64,000 nt of DNA from Nostoc sp. LEGE 06077 (GTDB taxonomy: Bacteria > Cyanobacteriota > Cyanobacteriia > Cyanobacteriales > Nostocaceae). The stretch is from positions 1-64,000 of the forward strand of contig NZ_JADEWI010000021.1 of assembly GCF_015207705.1 (NCBI RefSeq). The letters run 5' to 3'. Shown here piece after piece: positions 20,650 through 29,825 of this stretch. Each line of letters begins with the position of its first letter. Positions within the stretch are counted from its first letter, which is position 1. Under the pieces are notes generated by a model that was given only the letters and a program-made list of their open reading frames with translations, was not told the origin of the DNA and ran no database searches. The position numbers and the translations under genes were made by a program.

Positions 20650-21951
20650 ATGCTGCGAATCATTACTCAGCAGGCAGACGTTAGAGCAGAACTACAACGT
20701 ATCTGTGATCGCACCCATGACGAACAGGTGGTTCACAAAGAAGCAACGGTGCGGGAAGTGTTGCAAGCTGTGAAGCGCCAAGGCGACAAAGCTGTGTTAC
20801 ATTACACAGCTGAATTTGACAACCAAACCTTGAAGCTGGAAGAACTGCGTGTTACGGGTTCCGAACTAGATACAGCGTACCAACAAGTGTCGCAAGAATT
20901 GCTCCAAGTAATTCAATTAGCGGTACGTCAAATTGAAGCATTTCACCGTCAGCGAGTCCCCAAAAGCTGGGTAAATTTTGGGGAAGATGATGTAGTGTTA
21001 GGCAAACGCTATACCCCTGTAGACCGAGCCGGGATCTATGTCCCTGGTGGTCGTGCGGCTTATCCAAGTACTGTGTTGATGAACGCCATTCCGGCAAAAG
21101 TGGCTGGTGTACCACGCATTGTCATGGTGACACCGCCAGGTGCGGGAAAAGTAATTAGCCCATCTGTGCTAGTGGCCGCCCAAGAAACAGGAGTACAAGA
21201 AATTTATCGCGTTGGCGGGGCGCAAGCGATCGCAGCTTTAGCTTATGGCACAGAAACGATTCCGAAAGTCAATATAATTACTGGCCCAGGCAATATTTAC
21301 GTCACCTTAGCAAAAAAACTCGTCTATGGTACCGTAGGCATTGATATGCTGGCAGGGCCGAGCGAAGTGCTAATTATTGCCGATGAATTTGCTAATCCTG
21401 TCCATGTAGCCGCCGATATGTTAGCCCAAGCCGAACATGATCCAATGGCCGCAGCGATTTTACTGACGACAGATCCGGCTTTGGCGAAAAACGTCCAAGT
21501 CGCTGTGGAGAGACAGTTAGTTGATCATCCCAGGCGGATCGATACGGAAAAAGCGATCGCCCACTATGGCTTAATTGTGCTGGTAGAATCTCTCGAAGCC
21601 GCAGCAGAACTCTCCAATGAATTTGCCCCCGAACACTTAGAGTTAGAAGTTAAAGACCCTTGGGCAATTCTGCCGCAAATCCGCCACGCTGGCGCGATAT
21701 TTTTAGGTTACTCGACACCAGAAGCTGTCGGTGATTATTTAGCAGGGCCAAATCATACATTGCCCACTTCTGGCGCTGCCCGCTATACTTCGGCATTAAG
21801 CGTAGAAACCTTCCTCAAACACTCTAGTATTATTCAATACTCACCAACGGCCTTGCAAAAAGTAGCGGGTGCAATTGATGCCCTCGCCACAGCGGAAGGC
21901 TTACCTTCCCATGCTGATTCAGTCCGGCGGCGGATTCAACAAGATGAATAA
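20650..21951 (+). CDS. hisD: Histidinol dehydrogenase
   Basis: 433 residues, the usual length. It catalyses the last two oxidation steps of histidine synthesis, histidinol to histidine with two NAD+. Family motifs are visible: the signature stretch from IDMLAGPSEVLIIADEFANP, AEHDPMAA carrying the zinc-linked residues, the active-site segment around NEFAPEHLEL, and GPNHTLPTSGAARYTSALSV near the C-terminus. The start ATG at 20650 gives MLRIITQQADVRAEL, typical for cyanobacteria. It stands alone, as usual for scattered his genes in cyanobacteria. Confidence 0.97.
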   Translation: MLRIITQQADVRAELQRICDRTHDEQVVHKEATVREVLQAVKRQGDKAVLHYTAEFDNQTLKLEELRVTGSELDTAYQQVSQELLQVIQLAVRQIEAFHRQRVPKSWVNFGEDDVVLGKRYTPVDRAGIYVPGGRAAYPSTVLMNAIPAKVAGVPRIVMVTPPGAGKVISPSVLVAAQETGVQEIYRVGGAQAIAALAYGTETIPKVNIITGPGNIYVTLAKKLVYGTVGIDMLAGPSEVLIIADEFANPVHVAADMLAQAEHDPMAAAILLTTDPALAKNVQVAVERQLVDHPRRIDTEKAIAHYGLIVLVESLEAAAELSNEFAPEHLELEVKDPWAILPQIRHAGAIFLGYSTPEAVGDYLAGPNHTLPTSGAARYTSALSVETFLKHSSIIQYSPTALQKVAGAIDALATAEGLPSHADSVRRRIQQDE

Positions 21952-22151
21952 GAGGGAATGCTTAATTTTTTCTGCTACTTTTCGCAAATAGTAACCTGGG
22001 GCTGCACACTAAAGGATTAAACTGTATGACTGAAAAGCGATTTGCGATCGCTCAGTATACATAACACAAGATAAACTTCAGTTTTCATTAGCAATATTAT
22101 TTGGTGTCAGCACTGAAGTTTTAGGGGTCTACGTTTCAGGAGACGAGGGCA

Positions 22152-22583
22152 GTGCTAAACAATATTTTGATAGCTCTGGATGGTTCGGATATTGCAGAAC
22201 GTGTAATTCAGGTTTTGGATGATTTAGTATTATCGCCCGAAACCAAAATTGTTCTTTGTCATGTTTTCCCCACACCAGATTCAGATATGGAACTACCCGC
22301 AGATCGTCCTCATCCAGAATCGCCAGCGTTGTCGTATTTCCAAATAGAAAAACAACTACAAGCTTATCAAAAAAAATTATCTATTCAAAGCGCAGTAGAG
22401 TTGGTAACAGGCGAACCTGCGGATGAAATTATTCGCCTAGCTAATATTTACAAAGCAGATTTAATTATTATTGGTAGTCGCGGATTGACTGGGATGAAGC
22501 GAATTGTTCAGGGTTCTGTGAGTAGTCAAGTAGTGGAAGAAGCTAATTGTTCTGTATTAGTGGTAAAACCAAATAAAAATTAA
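22152..22583 (+). CDS. Universal stress protein (UspA family)
   Basis: 143 residues from GTG 22152 ([20 protein letters not shown]). The ATP-binding signature [20 protein letters not shown] lies near the C-terminus, preceded by KADLIIIGS, and a beta strand SVLVVKP closes the fold, so this is the nucleotide-binding UspA subtype. The downstream Uma2-like gene begins only 19 bases after the stop and may be cotranscribed. The physiological trigger is unknown. Confidence 0.9.
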   Translation: MLNNILIALDGSDIAERVIQVLDDLVLSPETKIVLCHVFPTPDSDMELPADRPHPESPALSYFQIEKQLQAYQKKLSIQSAVELVTGEPADEIIRLANIYKADLIIIGSRGLTGMKRIVQGSVSSQVVEEANCSVLVVKPNKN

Positions 22584-22602
22584 CAATGGTCGTAAAAGTA
22601 GT

Positions 22603-23190
22603 ATGACTACTATCACCCCAAAACTCACTTTTGCCGAATATTTAAAATACAATGATGGCACTGATACTCGTTACGAACTAGTCAATGGAGAATTAATTCC
22701 CATGAGTTTGGGAAGTGGGCAACACGGGGCAGTAATAGGATTTATCACTCAATGCTTGCAAAATGAAATTATTAGATTAAATTTGGATTGGACTGCCAAA
22801 CAAATGGTGATTGGGGTGCGTTCTCCCCGTGCTGGTAAATGGGAGACATCAAGAATTCCTGATGTCGTGATTATTCCCTTACCTCAATGGCGAGAATTAA
22901 GAAATCGGGAAGCAGTGATTGAAATTAATGAACCACCTCCATTGTTAGTAGTAGAAGTTGTCAGTGAATCAACCAAAACTGTAGATTATCGAGCCAAGCG
23001 AGTTGAGTATAATGCTCTAAATATTCCAGAGTATTGGATTGTTGATCCGTTAATCAATAAAGTGACTGTTTTCACATTGATTGATGAATTATACGAACCC
23101 GCAGAATTTGTTGGAGCAGAAAGAATTTTATCGGCAACCTTGCCCGAATTAAAATTAACAGTTGAGCAAGTGTTATCTGCTGAAGATTAA
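22603..23190 (+). CDS. Uma2 family (DUF820) putative endonuclease
   Basis: 195 residues. Shows the PD-(D/E)XK-like core of the Uma2/DUF820 family that is greatly expanded in cyanobacteria: [14 protein letters not shown] near residue 25, the acidic [19 protein letters not shown] with the Glu, and the Lys in [21 protein letters not shown]. The family's biological role is not settled; nuclease activity is inferred from the fold. It follows the universal stress protein gene by 19 bases. Confidence 0.85.
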   Translation: MTTITPKLTFAEYLKYNDGTDTRYELVNGELIPMSLGSGQHGAVIGFITQCLQNEIIRLNLDWTAKQMVIGVRSPRAGKWETSRIPDVVIIPLPQWRELRNREAVIEINEPPPLLVVEVVSESTKTVDYRAKRVEYNALNIPEYWIVDPLINKVTVFTLIDELYEPAEFVGAERILSATLPELKLTVEQVLSAED

Positions 23191-23281
23191 AGGGCATTAC
23201 ATAATAAACAGATGAATGAATAGAGCCTGTTTAATGTTCAATCTCTATATTATGAGTCTACGAAAATTTAGCAGAAACGAG

Positions 23282-23818
23282 TTAATAATCTTCTAGGTTT
23301 TGCACTTCTCTTACATTCGTACTCCATAAATTGCCAGTTTCAGCATCAAATACTTGGTAAAGTATTGCTTTTTTAAATTCAAGTGGGGGATTGTTTTTAG
23401 TGATACCATAAATTTTTGATTCCCTTCGTTTGGGCAGTTTATAGCCATTAGTTGTATGTATTTCCACTAAAAACATCTGTCTGTTTGGATGTACTTGGTA
23501 ATTTTCAATTTTGCCAAAATTAGAATCGCTGATTAAATTAATATAATCGCTGTAGGAAACAAGTTTGATTGATTTTAATTTCAAACCGTCCTTAACTTTC
23601 ATTTGCTTTAATAGTTGTTTGACTTTATCAAACTCTTTTTTATCCTTATTGGAATTATCAGGGTATGAGTAGTTGGGTTTTATTTATCCTACTGATTCCT
23701 GTTCCACCACTCTGTTAATATCTATTTCTTCTTGGTTATCAGCATTGGCGGAAGAAATAGCCATTAACGATAATAAGATTGCTGCTGTGGTTGAAACTAC
23801 TAGAATTTGACGCATCAT
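23282..23818 (-). pseudogene. Secreted protein gene interrupted by one in-frame TAA
   Basis: From ATG 23818 the frame encodes a clear signal peptide (MMRQILVVSTTAAILLSLMA, then ANA cleavage site) and about 20 further residues, then meets TAA at 23684-23686. Exactly in frame after the stop, reading continues open for 27 codons to an internal ATG at 23602 and on to 23282, giving 106 more residues. Without the stop the product would be about 178 residues, secreted and basic. The function is not recognised. The simplest reading is a recent nonsense mutation, a sequencing error, or two short products (44 and 106 residues). The next gene on this strand is 10 bases upstream. Confidence 0.6.
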
Positions 23819-23828
23819 ATCTCACTAT

Positions 23829-24218
23829 TTACCTTTTTTCTGCCTGAGCTAAAAACTGTCGTAAGCTTAATAAACTCAGGGTTTGACCTAAATTTATGGG
23901 TAACATCGAAATGCCTTCTAAGCGGGACTGTACCCAACCTTCGCCCCAGTACCATTCGTGAAAGCCGTCAATTCCACCACTGAGTAGGAAGCGTAGACAA
24001 TTAGATTGCGCTACATCTACTTGATGATGAATGGAGATGGGGCCAGTCCAGCTTGTAAACTGGAATCCTGGATAAATTTCTTCTGGCATTCCGGGGTTAA
24101 AACGTTGCCCTAAGAGCCATTTTTCTAATTGTGCAGGACGTAGCAAGCTATCACCAATGGCGCTGGCTGATGCTGCGATTTCTATCCGCAGTTGACTTTG
24201 TTGAAAATTACCTAGCAT
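23829..24218 (-). CDS. SRPBCC-like conserved hypothetical protein
   Basis: 129 residues. The opening strand-helix pattern (QLRIEIAASASAIGDSLLRP, then LEKWLLGQRF) is like SRPBCC/START-type small-molecule binding folds, and a Trp-rich centre (GFHEWYWGEGWV) would line a cavity. The assignment rests on this pattern alone. It lies 10 bases upstream of the interrupted secreted-protein gene, so the two could share a transcript, and it is divergent from hslO. Confidence 0.6.
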   Translation of the reverse strand: MLGNFQQSQLRIEIAASASAIGDSLLRPAQLEKWLLGQRFNPGMPEEIYPGFQFTSWTGPISIHHQVDVAQSNCLRFLLSGGIDGFHEWYWGEGWVQSRLEGISMLPINLGQTLSLLSLRQFLAQAEKR

Positions 24219-24353
24219 TTTTTATGTGACTTTTTAATGAATTGTATTTCTAGTATTGCAAATGCGATCGCTACTTATCATCCACTCACCTGGATGGTAG
24301 CTGAGAACTTAGAATAGAAAAAGTGAAGTTGTTAAGAAATGTAAGGTTTTTTC

Positions 24354-25253
24354 ATGGCGGATCAGTTAATTCGCGCAACAGCAGCCGAGGGTGGGATTCG
24401 TGCAGTGGGTGTCATCACTACGCGCTTGACAGAAGAGGCTCGACAGCGCCACCAACTTTCATACGTGGCGACGGCAGCAATGGGAAGGACGATGGCAGCG
24501 GGCTTATTAATGGCTTCCGGGATGAAGCGTGTAGGCTCAAGAATTAATATCCGAGTCAAAGGCGATGGCCCTTTGGGTGGTATATTGGTAGATGCAGGTT
24601 TGGATGGAACAGTCCGGGGTTATGTAGGCAACCCATCTGTAGAACTACCTCCCAATGCTAAAGGTAAACTCGATGTCGGCGGTGCAGTAGGCAGTGGCTA
24701 CCTCTATGTTGTTCGAGATATTGGTTATGGTTATCCCTACTCCAGTACGGTAGAGCTTGTGTCTGGAGAAATCGGTGATGATGTGGCGCATTATCTAGTA
24801 AATTCTGAACAAACACCTTCAGCTTTGGTTTTAGGCGTATTCGTGGGTGCCGGTGGAGTGACTGCTGCGGGAGGGTTATTAGTACAAGTTTTACCAAAAG
24901 CCGCCAGAGATGAAGCCTTAGTCGCAACTTTAGAATCACGGGTGGCTGCCTTATCAGGATTTACCCCATTGTTGCAAGCAGGTAAAACACTACCAGAAAT
25001 TTTTGGTGATCTTTTAGGCGATATGGGTTTGTCGATATTTCCTGAAACCCAGATGTTGCGCTTTCATTGTGGTTGCTCTTTTGATCGAGTGCTAGGCGCA
25101 CTTAAGATGTTAGGGGAAGCAGAATTACAAGACATGATTGTAAAAGATAATGGCGCTGAGGCTATTTGTGATTTTTGTGGCAGAGTTTATGAGGCAAATA
25201 GTGATCAATTAGCTCAGTTGATTGTTGATTTACAAGCAGAATCTTCTGTTTGA
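24354..25253 (+). CDS. hslO: Hsp33 redox-regulated chaperone
   Basis: 299 residues. The zinc-binding redox switch is visible as Cys 239 and 241 (HCGCSF) and Cys 272 and 275 (ICDFCG), the CXC...CXXC pattern of Hsp33. The N-terminal chaperone core starts MADQLIRATAAEGGIRAVGV. Under oxidation the cysteines form disulfides and release zinc, activating the holdase. It is a single gene; a hairpin and a repeat lie downstream. Confidence 0.96.
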   Translation: MADQLIRATAAEGGIRAVGVITTRLTEEARQRHQLSYVATAAMGRTMAAGLLMASGMKRVGSRINIRVKGDGPLGGILVDAGLDGTVRGYVGNPSVELPPNAKGKLDVGGAVGSGYLYVVRDIGYGYPYSSTVELVSGEIGDDVAHYLVNSEQTPSALVLGVFVGAGGVTAAGGLLVQVLPKAARDEALVATLESRVAALSGFTPLLQAGKTLPEIFGDLLGDMGLSIFPETQMLRFHCGCSFDRVLGALKMLGEAELQDMIVKDNGAEAICDFCGRVYEANSDQLAQLIVDLQAESSV

Positions 25254-25400
25254 GAATACAGTATAAAATAACACTGAATTTTCTAAAGGTTAAAGGTATA
25301 CCAGGAGAAAGTTCAGATAAACAGTAGCTTTTTAACAATGAGAAAGTTACTATGGCAACAACCGAATTATTGACATAGAGCTTCTTAATGGTACAAGCAG

Positions 25401-25421
25401 CCCCCAGATTTATCTGTGGGG
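25401..25421 (+). terminator. Possible terminator hairpin downstream of hslO
   Basis: CCCCAGAT and ATCTGTGGGG form a hairpin with one unpaired base. It lies about 150 bases after hslO and is followed by an A-rich, not T-rich, stretch, so the function is uncertain. Confidence 0.3.
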
Positions 25422-25448
25422 TAAATCTAAAATCCAAAATCCAAAATT
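25422..25448. repeat. AATCCAAAATCCAAAATT short repeat
   Basis: A tandem string of the unit AAAATCC, of a type commonly dispersed in spacers of Nostoc-like genomes (general knowledge). It is directly upstream of the 686-residue membrane protein gene. Confidence 0.45.
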
Positions 25449-25495
25449 GTTTGGCCTAGAGCCGATCGCTATTTAATAAATTTTTGGTGTGAGAG

Positions 25496-27556
25496 ATGAC
25501 AGAGCGGGATATTCCAGAAGGTTGGTCTCCAGCCAGAGCCAGAGAGCCAGATCACACAAACCGAACACCAAATATCGGTGAAACTCAAGCATTTGGCATC
25601 CCAGCTACTGGTTCTAACTCTAAGTCAGTGAAGCAACAAACAGAAAATAACTCGGAAGAATTACCGATAAAAGATCATCATTCCGCCGAAACCAGTTCGC
25701 CCAGCAAACGTTCTAGACCATTGCGACGCTGGATGAAAAGTTGGTTGTTATGGTCGATATTGTTAGCGTTAATTCCTGGCAGTATAGGGTTTATCGCAAT
25801 GGCAATGCTGCTGAAATTGCCTGCGGCCCCTAACTGCCCATCTATTTTTTGGCCGTTAGCTAGTGCATCAGTGCGGCTACATTGCGCTCAGTTAGCGGCT
25901 TCTAAGCAGACAGTCAATGATTTATTACAAGCGATCGCCCTAGTTAAACAGTTACCACAAAACCATCCTCTGCGGGGAGAAATTGATCGGTTTGTGGAAG
26001 ATTGGTCGCGGGATATTTTACAGTTAGCCGATCAAAGTTTTCAAGCGGGAGATTTAGAAGAAGCGATCGCCACAGCCCAGAAAATTCCTCAAGACTTGCC
26101 TGCATATAAATTAGTTGACGAGAAAATTGCCAAGTGGGAATCTATTTGGTCTAAAGCCGATGAACTTTATCAAGCAGTACAACAAGAATTGCAGCAAAGA
26201 CGTTGGCAATCCGCCTCGCTGCTGGCAGCGAAATTACTGCGTGTAGATAACAAATACTGGTCAAGTACTAAGTATGATCAAATCAACCGATTGATTGTAT
26301 CGGTGCGGGAAGATGGAGATAAGTTAGATAAAGCTGATAGTTTAGCAAAAACCAAAGTAGTAGATAACTTATTAGAAGCAATTAAAATTGCCGAATCGAT
26401 TGGCAAAGACAGCTATTTCTATCAAAAAGCCCAGGAGTCGATTCCTTTATTTGGTCGCAAAATGTTGGAATTAGCGCAAGCTAAGATGGATGCACGGGAT
26501 GCAGATGCAGCCTTAGATATTGCCAGACAAATTCCTGATATCACCAAATTACAAGCGGATATTGAAGACTTTATTTCTTTAGCAGATGCCCAAAGAAGCG
26601 CTTGGTTAGGTACAGTTTCCAGTTTAGAAACAGCGATCGCCCAAGCACAAGAAATTGATCCTTCCCGCGCCAACTATAACAAAGCACAACAGTTAATTAA
26701 CCGTTGGCAACTGGAAATTGCCGATGTCACCCGCCTGGAAAAAGCACGCACATTAGCTGGTCAAGGTACAATTAACGATTTAGCCGCAGCAATCATTCAA
26801 GCCCAGCAGATTCCTTCTAACAATCCGCGTGGTTCAGAAGCTAGAGAAGAAGTAGGCCGTTGGCAAGCTCAAGTTGAGACAATTGAAGACCGTCCCTACT
26901 TAGAACGTGCCGAACAAATAGCATTACTAGAGGATATCAACTCTTTGCAAGCCGCTATCTCCGAAGCCAGCCAAATTCGGCGGGGTCGGGCATTATACCC
27001 AGAAGCACGCAAAAGAATTAACAGTTGGACAGCTAAAGTACAACGCATCCAAGACCAGCCATACTTAGATCAGGCGCGAGATTTAGCTCAAACTGGAGAT
27101 TTAAATGCTGCTATTAATGCAGCACAAACAATTGCATCTTCTGGAAGAGCGCTGTCTGGTGAAGCCCAAGCAGCTATCGATGATTGGCGAGGACAAATTC
27201 GCGCTAAAGATAACTGGAAAAAAGCTAGAGAAGTTGCAGTTGTGGGTACACCAGATGCGTTAGTTGAGGCAATTCGTTTAGCCAATAAAGTACCAAGTAG
27301 TAATATCCTCCGCTTAGATGCAAATGTCGCTATTGACCAATGGAGTCAACAGTTACTAGACATTGCTCGCTCTCAAAGTAGTTCTAATCTCAGCAAAGCC
27401 ATTGAAACTGCTCAGTTGATTCCTAGAGGTACAACTGCTTACAACACAGCACAAGAACAAATCAGAAATTGGCAGCAATTGTTGAGTCCTCAACCAGTAC
27501 CTCAACCTGAACCTTTGTTACCTCAGTCATCAACTCCAGAAGGTACTAATTTGTAG
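25496..27556 (+). CDS. Large one-pass membrane protein with repetitive helical domain
   Basis: 686 residues. A polar, disordered N-tail of about 80 residues ends in a basic patch (KRSRPLRRWMK), followed by one membrane helix at about 83-107. The remaining 570 residues consist of degenerate repeats of about 35-75 residues with patterns like LAAAIIQAQQIP... A...I..W, predicted helical, and a Pro/Gln-rich C-terminal tail. Such proteins occur widely in cyanobacteria without assigned function. By the positive-inside rule the repeats would be periplasmic. No enzymatic motif seen. It converges with the next gene across a symmetrical terminator. Confidence 0.8.
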   Translation: MTERDIPEGWSPARAREPDHTNRTPNIGETQAFGIPATGSNSKSVKQQTENNSEELPIKDHHSAETSSPSKRSRPLRRWMKSWLLWSILLALIPGSIGFIAMAMLLKLPAAPNCPSIFWPLASASVRLHCAQLAASKQTVNDLLQAIALVKQLPQNHPLRGEIDRFVEDWSRDILQLADQSFQAGDLEEAIATAQKIPQDLPAYKLVDEKIAKWESIWSKADELYQAVQQELQQRRWQSASLLAAKLLRVDNKYWSSTKYDQINRLIVSVREDGDKLDKADSLAKTKVVDNLLEAIKIAESIGKDSYFYQKAQESIPLFGRKMLELAQAKMDARDADAALDIARQIPDITKLQADIEDFISLADAQRSAWLGTVSSLETAIAQAQEIDPSRANYNKAQQLINRWQLEIADVTRLEKARTLAGQGTINDLAAAIIQAQQIPSNNPRGSEAREEVGRWQAQVETIEDRPYLERAEQIALLEDINSLQAAISEASQIRRGRALYPEARKRINSWTAKVQRIQDQPYLDQARDLAQTGDLNAAINAAQTIASSGRALSGEAQAAIDDWRGQIRAKDNWKKAREVAVVGTPDALVEAIRLANKVPSSNILRLDANVAIDQWSQQLLDIARSQSSSNLSKAIETAQLIPRGTTAYNTAQEQIRNWQQLLSPQPVPQPEPLLPQSSTPEGTNL

Positions 27557-27561
27557 GAGTG

Positions 27562-27622
27562 GGGAGTAGGAAAATACTCAATATCAGAGTTTATATATCC
27601 TGAAGATTTTTTTCCTACTCCC
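27562..27622. terminator. Bidirectional terminator between convergent genes
   Basis: GGGAGTAGGAAAA (27562-27574) and TTTTCCTACTCCC (27610-27622) are a perfect 13-bp inverted repeat with a 35-base loop. It lies between the convergent genes ending at 27556 and 27631. The A/T sides supply a partial T-tract in either direction. Confidence 0.5.
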
Positions 27623-27630
27623 AATTCAAA

Positions 27631-28581
27631 CTAATTCAAGAACACTGAACCGTTTTGTTGAATTCGCATAGCTTTAGTATCTTGAGCTAAGTCAGTAGCT
27701 TCATTCAAAGTTACTTCTAACATTCCTGATTGTTCAGCAGAAGCTTGGGGTGTGACTAACAATAGTCCGCCGTCTTCGCGTTGGAATGTGACAGTAACTG
27801 GGACGCTGATACCTTGTAACATCACATTTGACTTACCTTCTAGCGATCGCGCTTCTGTATCGCCAATAACTTGGTAAGTTACTCTAGCACCAGTAGCGTT
27901 AATCAAATTCACATCAACTTTACCATTAGCAAGAGCGATCGTTGCACTAGGCATTTGTTGTTGAGATGCTGAAGGGGTTTGATTTGTGGTCGTTCCACCT
28001 GTAGAAACCGGCGGATTTACAGGTACACCTTGACTAGATGTTTCCCCTTGAGATGGTACGGTAGTTTGAGGTGTCATAGTTCCACTGGTAGAACTTTGCG
28101 GAGTTACAGGTACACCTTGATTAGAAATGTTCCCTTGCGGTTGCTGTCCTTGTGAGAAAGCGTTAGGTGGACACCCTTGTGGTACGAGATTTCTACTGTT
28201 GAAGGGTTCTTCGTAGAAAACTCGTGGGCAAGGATTAAGTGTAGTAGCACCAGCCTGGGGTGTTTCTCCACCTACACCTGTTTGGTATGGACTAGATGTA
28301 GGCGTAGCACCTGCACGAGGAAGAAGCCCTTGATTAGCTAGTCGTTGAGTGAGTGCATTAGGCGGACATCCTTGTGGTACGACAACTCGGCTATTGTGTG
28401 GCTCTTCATAAAAAATACTAGGGCAAGGGTTAACCTTAACCGTAGACTGCTGGGGTGTTACAGAAGTTGGTTGTTGAGCTAATGCTGTTTGAGAAATCGT
28501 AGGTACACTAATCAATAAACCTCCACAAACAGCGCCGAATATTTCAGTAAACTTGCGTAATTTTTGATAAGTCATATTCAT
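27631..28581 (-). CDS. Secreted protein with a duplicated Cys-containing motif
   Basis: 316 residues with a Sec-type signal peptide ending near residue 36 (ISQTALAQ). Residues 51-78 and 116-143 are two copies of one motif: NPCP..FYEEP.NSR..VPQGCPPNA, each with two Cys that may form a disulfide. A Thr/Gln/Pro-rich linker follows. The last 110 residues form a compact, beta-rich domain without a recognised name. Location is periplasmic or extracellular. The neighbouring membrane protein at 25496 contains a short similar string (NCPSIFWP), which may be chance. A long AT-rich region with the promoter is upstream. Confidence 0.75.
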   Translation of the reverse strand: MNMTYQKLRKFTEIFGAVCGGLLISVPTISQTALAQQPTSVTPQQSTVKVNPCPSIFYEEPHNSRVVVPQGCPPNALTQRLANQGLLPRAGATPTSSPYQTGVGGETPQAGATTLNPCPRVFYEEPFNSRNLVPQGCPPNAFSQGQQPQGNISNQGVPVTPQSSTSGTMTPQTTVPSQGETSSQGVPVNPPVSTGGTTTNQTPSASQQQMPSATIALANGKVDVNLINATGARVTYQVIGDTEARSLEGKSNVMLQGISVPVTVTFQREDGGLLLVTPQASAEQSGMLEVTLNEATDLAQDTKAMRIQQNGSVFLN

Positions 28582-29185
28582 TCTTAACTCCTGAGTAAAT
28601 TGAGAATTAATTGTCTGGAAACTTTATAAAGAAATGAATTCAACACTTTTAGTATTAGTTGGTGACGATAACATTTATATTGATTTGATAGGCTAATCAA
28701 CATAAATTTGATGTATTCACTTCCCTGTTTTTATATAAGCTCAATACAAATGATACTTATTAATAAGTCTGATTTAATGGTTTTTTTGGACTTACAATCA
28801 TTAAATTTAATTGTTAACTTGTTTTTGTATATCTAGCTAAAGTGTTGAAATATCAAGAATCAAATTACTTCTAGAGTGGGATATTAGCAATTGCATTAAA
28901 AATTTTATAAATAAGACTTGAGTTATAAATTGCAAGTAAATTACAATTCATAACCCAAAAATTTTAGCCAGCTATATTGAAGAATCTAAGCTTCTTCCCA
29001 AAGTTGGCGAACCCTATCTGGTAGCCAACTAGCAATTTCTTCAATTCTCTCTGAATATTATTCGTGAGATTTCTAACTTTTGGATAGATAGTATCTTGAA
29101 CTTCTGGATGAGACTAAGTGTTTTTGATTTGTGCGACCTTACATAAGTAAGCATAAAGACTCAAAATTAAGAAGCACAAAAAACA
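28582..29185. other. AT-rich region with a DUF2267 gene relic
   Basis: It contains the promoter region of the secreted protein gene and of the DUF2267 gene. The only coding trace is the relic at 28986-29054. The rest is AT-rich with no credible reading frame. Confidence 0.6.
28986..29054 (-). pseudogene. Relic of a DUF2267 gene, C-terminal 22 codons
   Basis: Reading the minus strand from 29054 gives SERIEEIASWLPDRVRQL followed by WEEA and a stop. This closely matches the C-terminus of the gene at 29186-29725 (EERIQEIAGWLPDRIREL then WEQA). The similarity ends sharply upstream, so only the tail of an inverted second copy survives. It is non-functional by itself. Confidence 0.7.
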
Positions 29186-29725
29186 ATGCCAGATCAAACA
29201 TTTAGAACAAACATTCCAGAAGTTGACCCAACGGAGATTGAAGATTCTCGAACTGCGATCGCCGACGAACACCGCTCCTTCCTAGAAAAGGTTATGGTTA
29301 AAGCCGGATTTGCAGATTTGTATGACGCAAGAGACTTTAGCGAAGTTGTGTTTCGCGTCATGCGCGACTTAATGACGACAGATGCCATTGATCGCGTTGA
29401 GTCAGAGCTACATCATGAAGCTGTGCCTACGGACGAGAAAGCACTCCAAATGGAAGTTGCTGAACTTTGGAAAGATACCAATCCAATTGTGAGATTCTTA
29501 AGTCGAGTACGTCAACCTTTGAGAGGGCCGGCTCCAATTGGAATTGATTCCAATCTATTTCTTACCAGAGTTGCCAATGAAGGAGGACTACCCGGAACAG
29601 TAAACCGAGATGAGGCAATTAAAGCTGTCTTCTCTGCTACCAAAGACGAACTTTCCGAAGAGCGGATTCAGGAAATTGCTGGCTGGCTCCCCGATCGTAT
29701 CCGTGAGCTTTGGGAACAAGCTTAA
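29186..29725 (+). CDS. DUF2267 domain protein
   Basis: 179 residues, soluble and acidic, with two similar helical halves; the pattern SFLEKVMVKAGFADLYDARD followed by FSEVVFRVMRDLMT is that of DUF2267. The C-terminal helix (ERIQEIAGWLPDRIRELW) is repeated in the relic on the other strand. The family's function is unknown; expression under stress has been noted in some bacteria but nothing here shows it. The gene stands alone, ending convergent to the histidine kinase gene. Confidence 0.85.
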   Translation: MPDQTFRTNIPEVDPTEIEDSRTAIADEHRSFLEKVMVKAGFADLYDARDFSEVVFRVMRDLMTTDAIDRVESELHHEAVPTDEKALQMEVAELWKDTNPIVRFLSRVRQPLRGPAPIGIDSNLFLTRVANEGGLPGTVNRDEAIKAVFSATKDELSEERIQEIAGWLPDRIRELWEQA

Positions 29726-29825
29726 TTAAAAGCCAAAAAAAGTCTAGTCTGTTTGTGGATGATTATCTCAAACAGGCTTTTTGTATAAAAATTTATTAAT
29801 ATTACAGTAAACAATAGATTAAAAT

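Noticed and set aside
25162-25437. 91-codon minus-strand frame overlapping the hslO end
   Set aside because: Partly antisense to hslO and otherwise in repeat DNA; no recognisable features.
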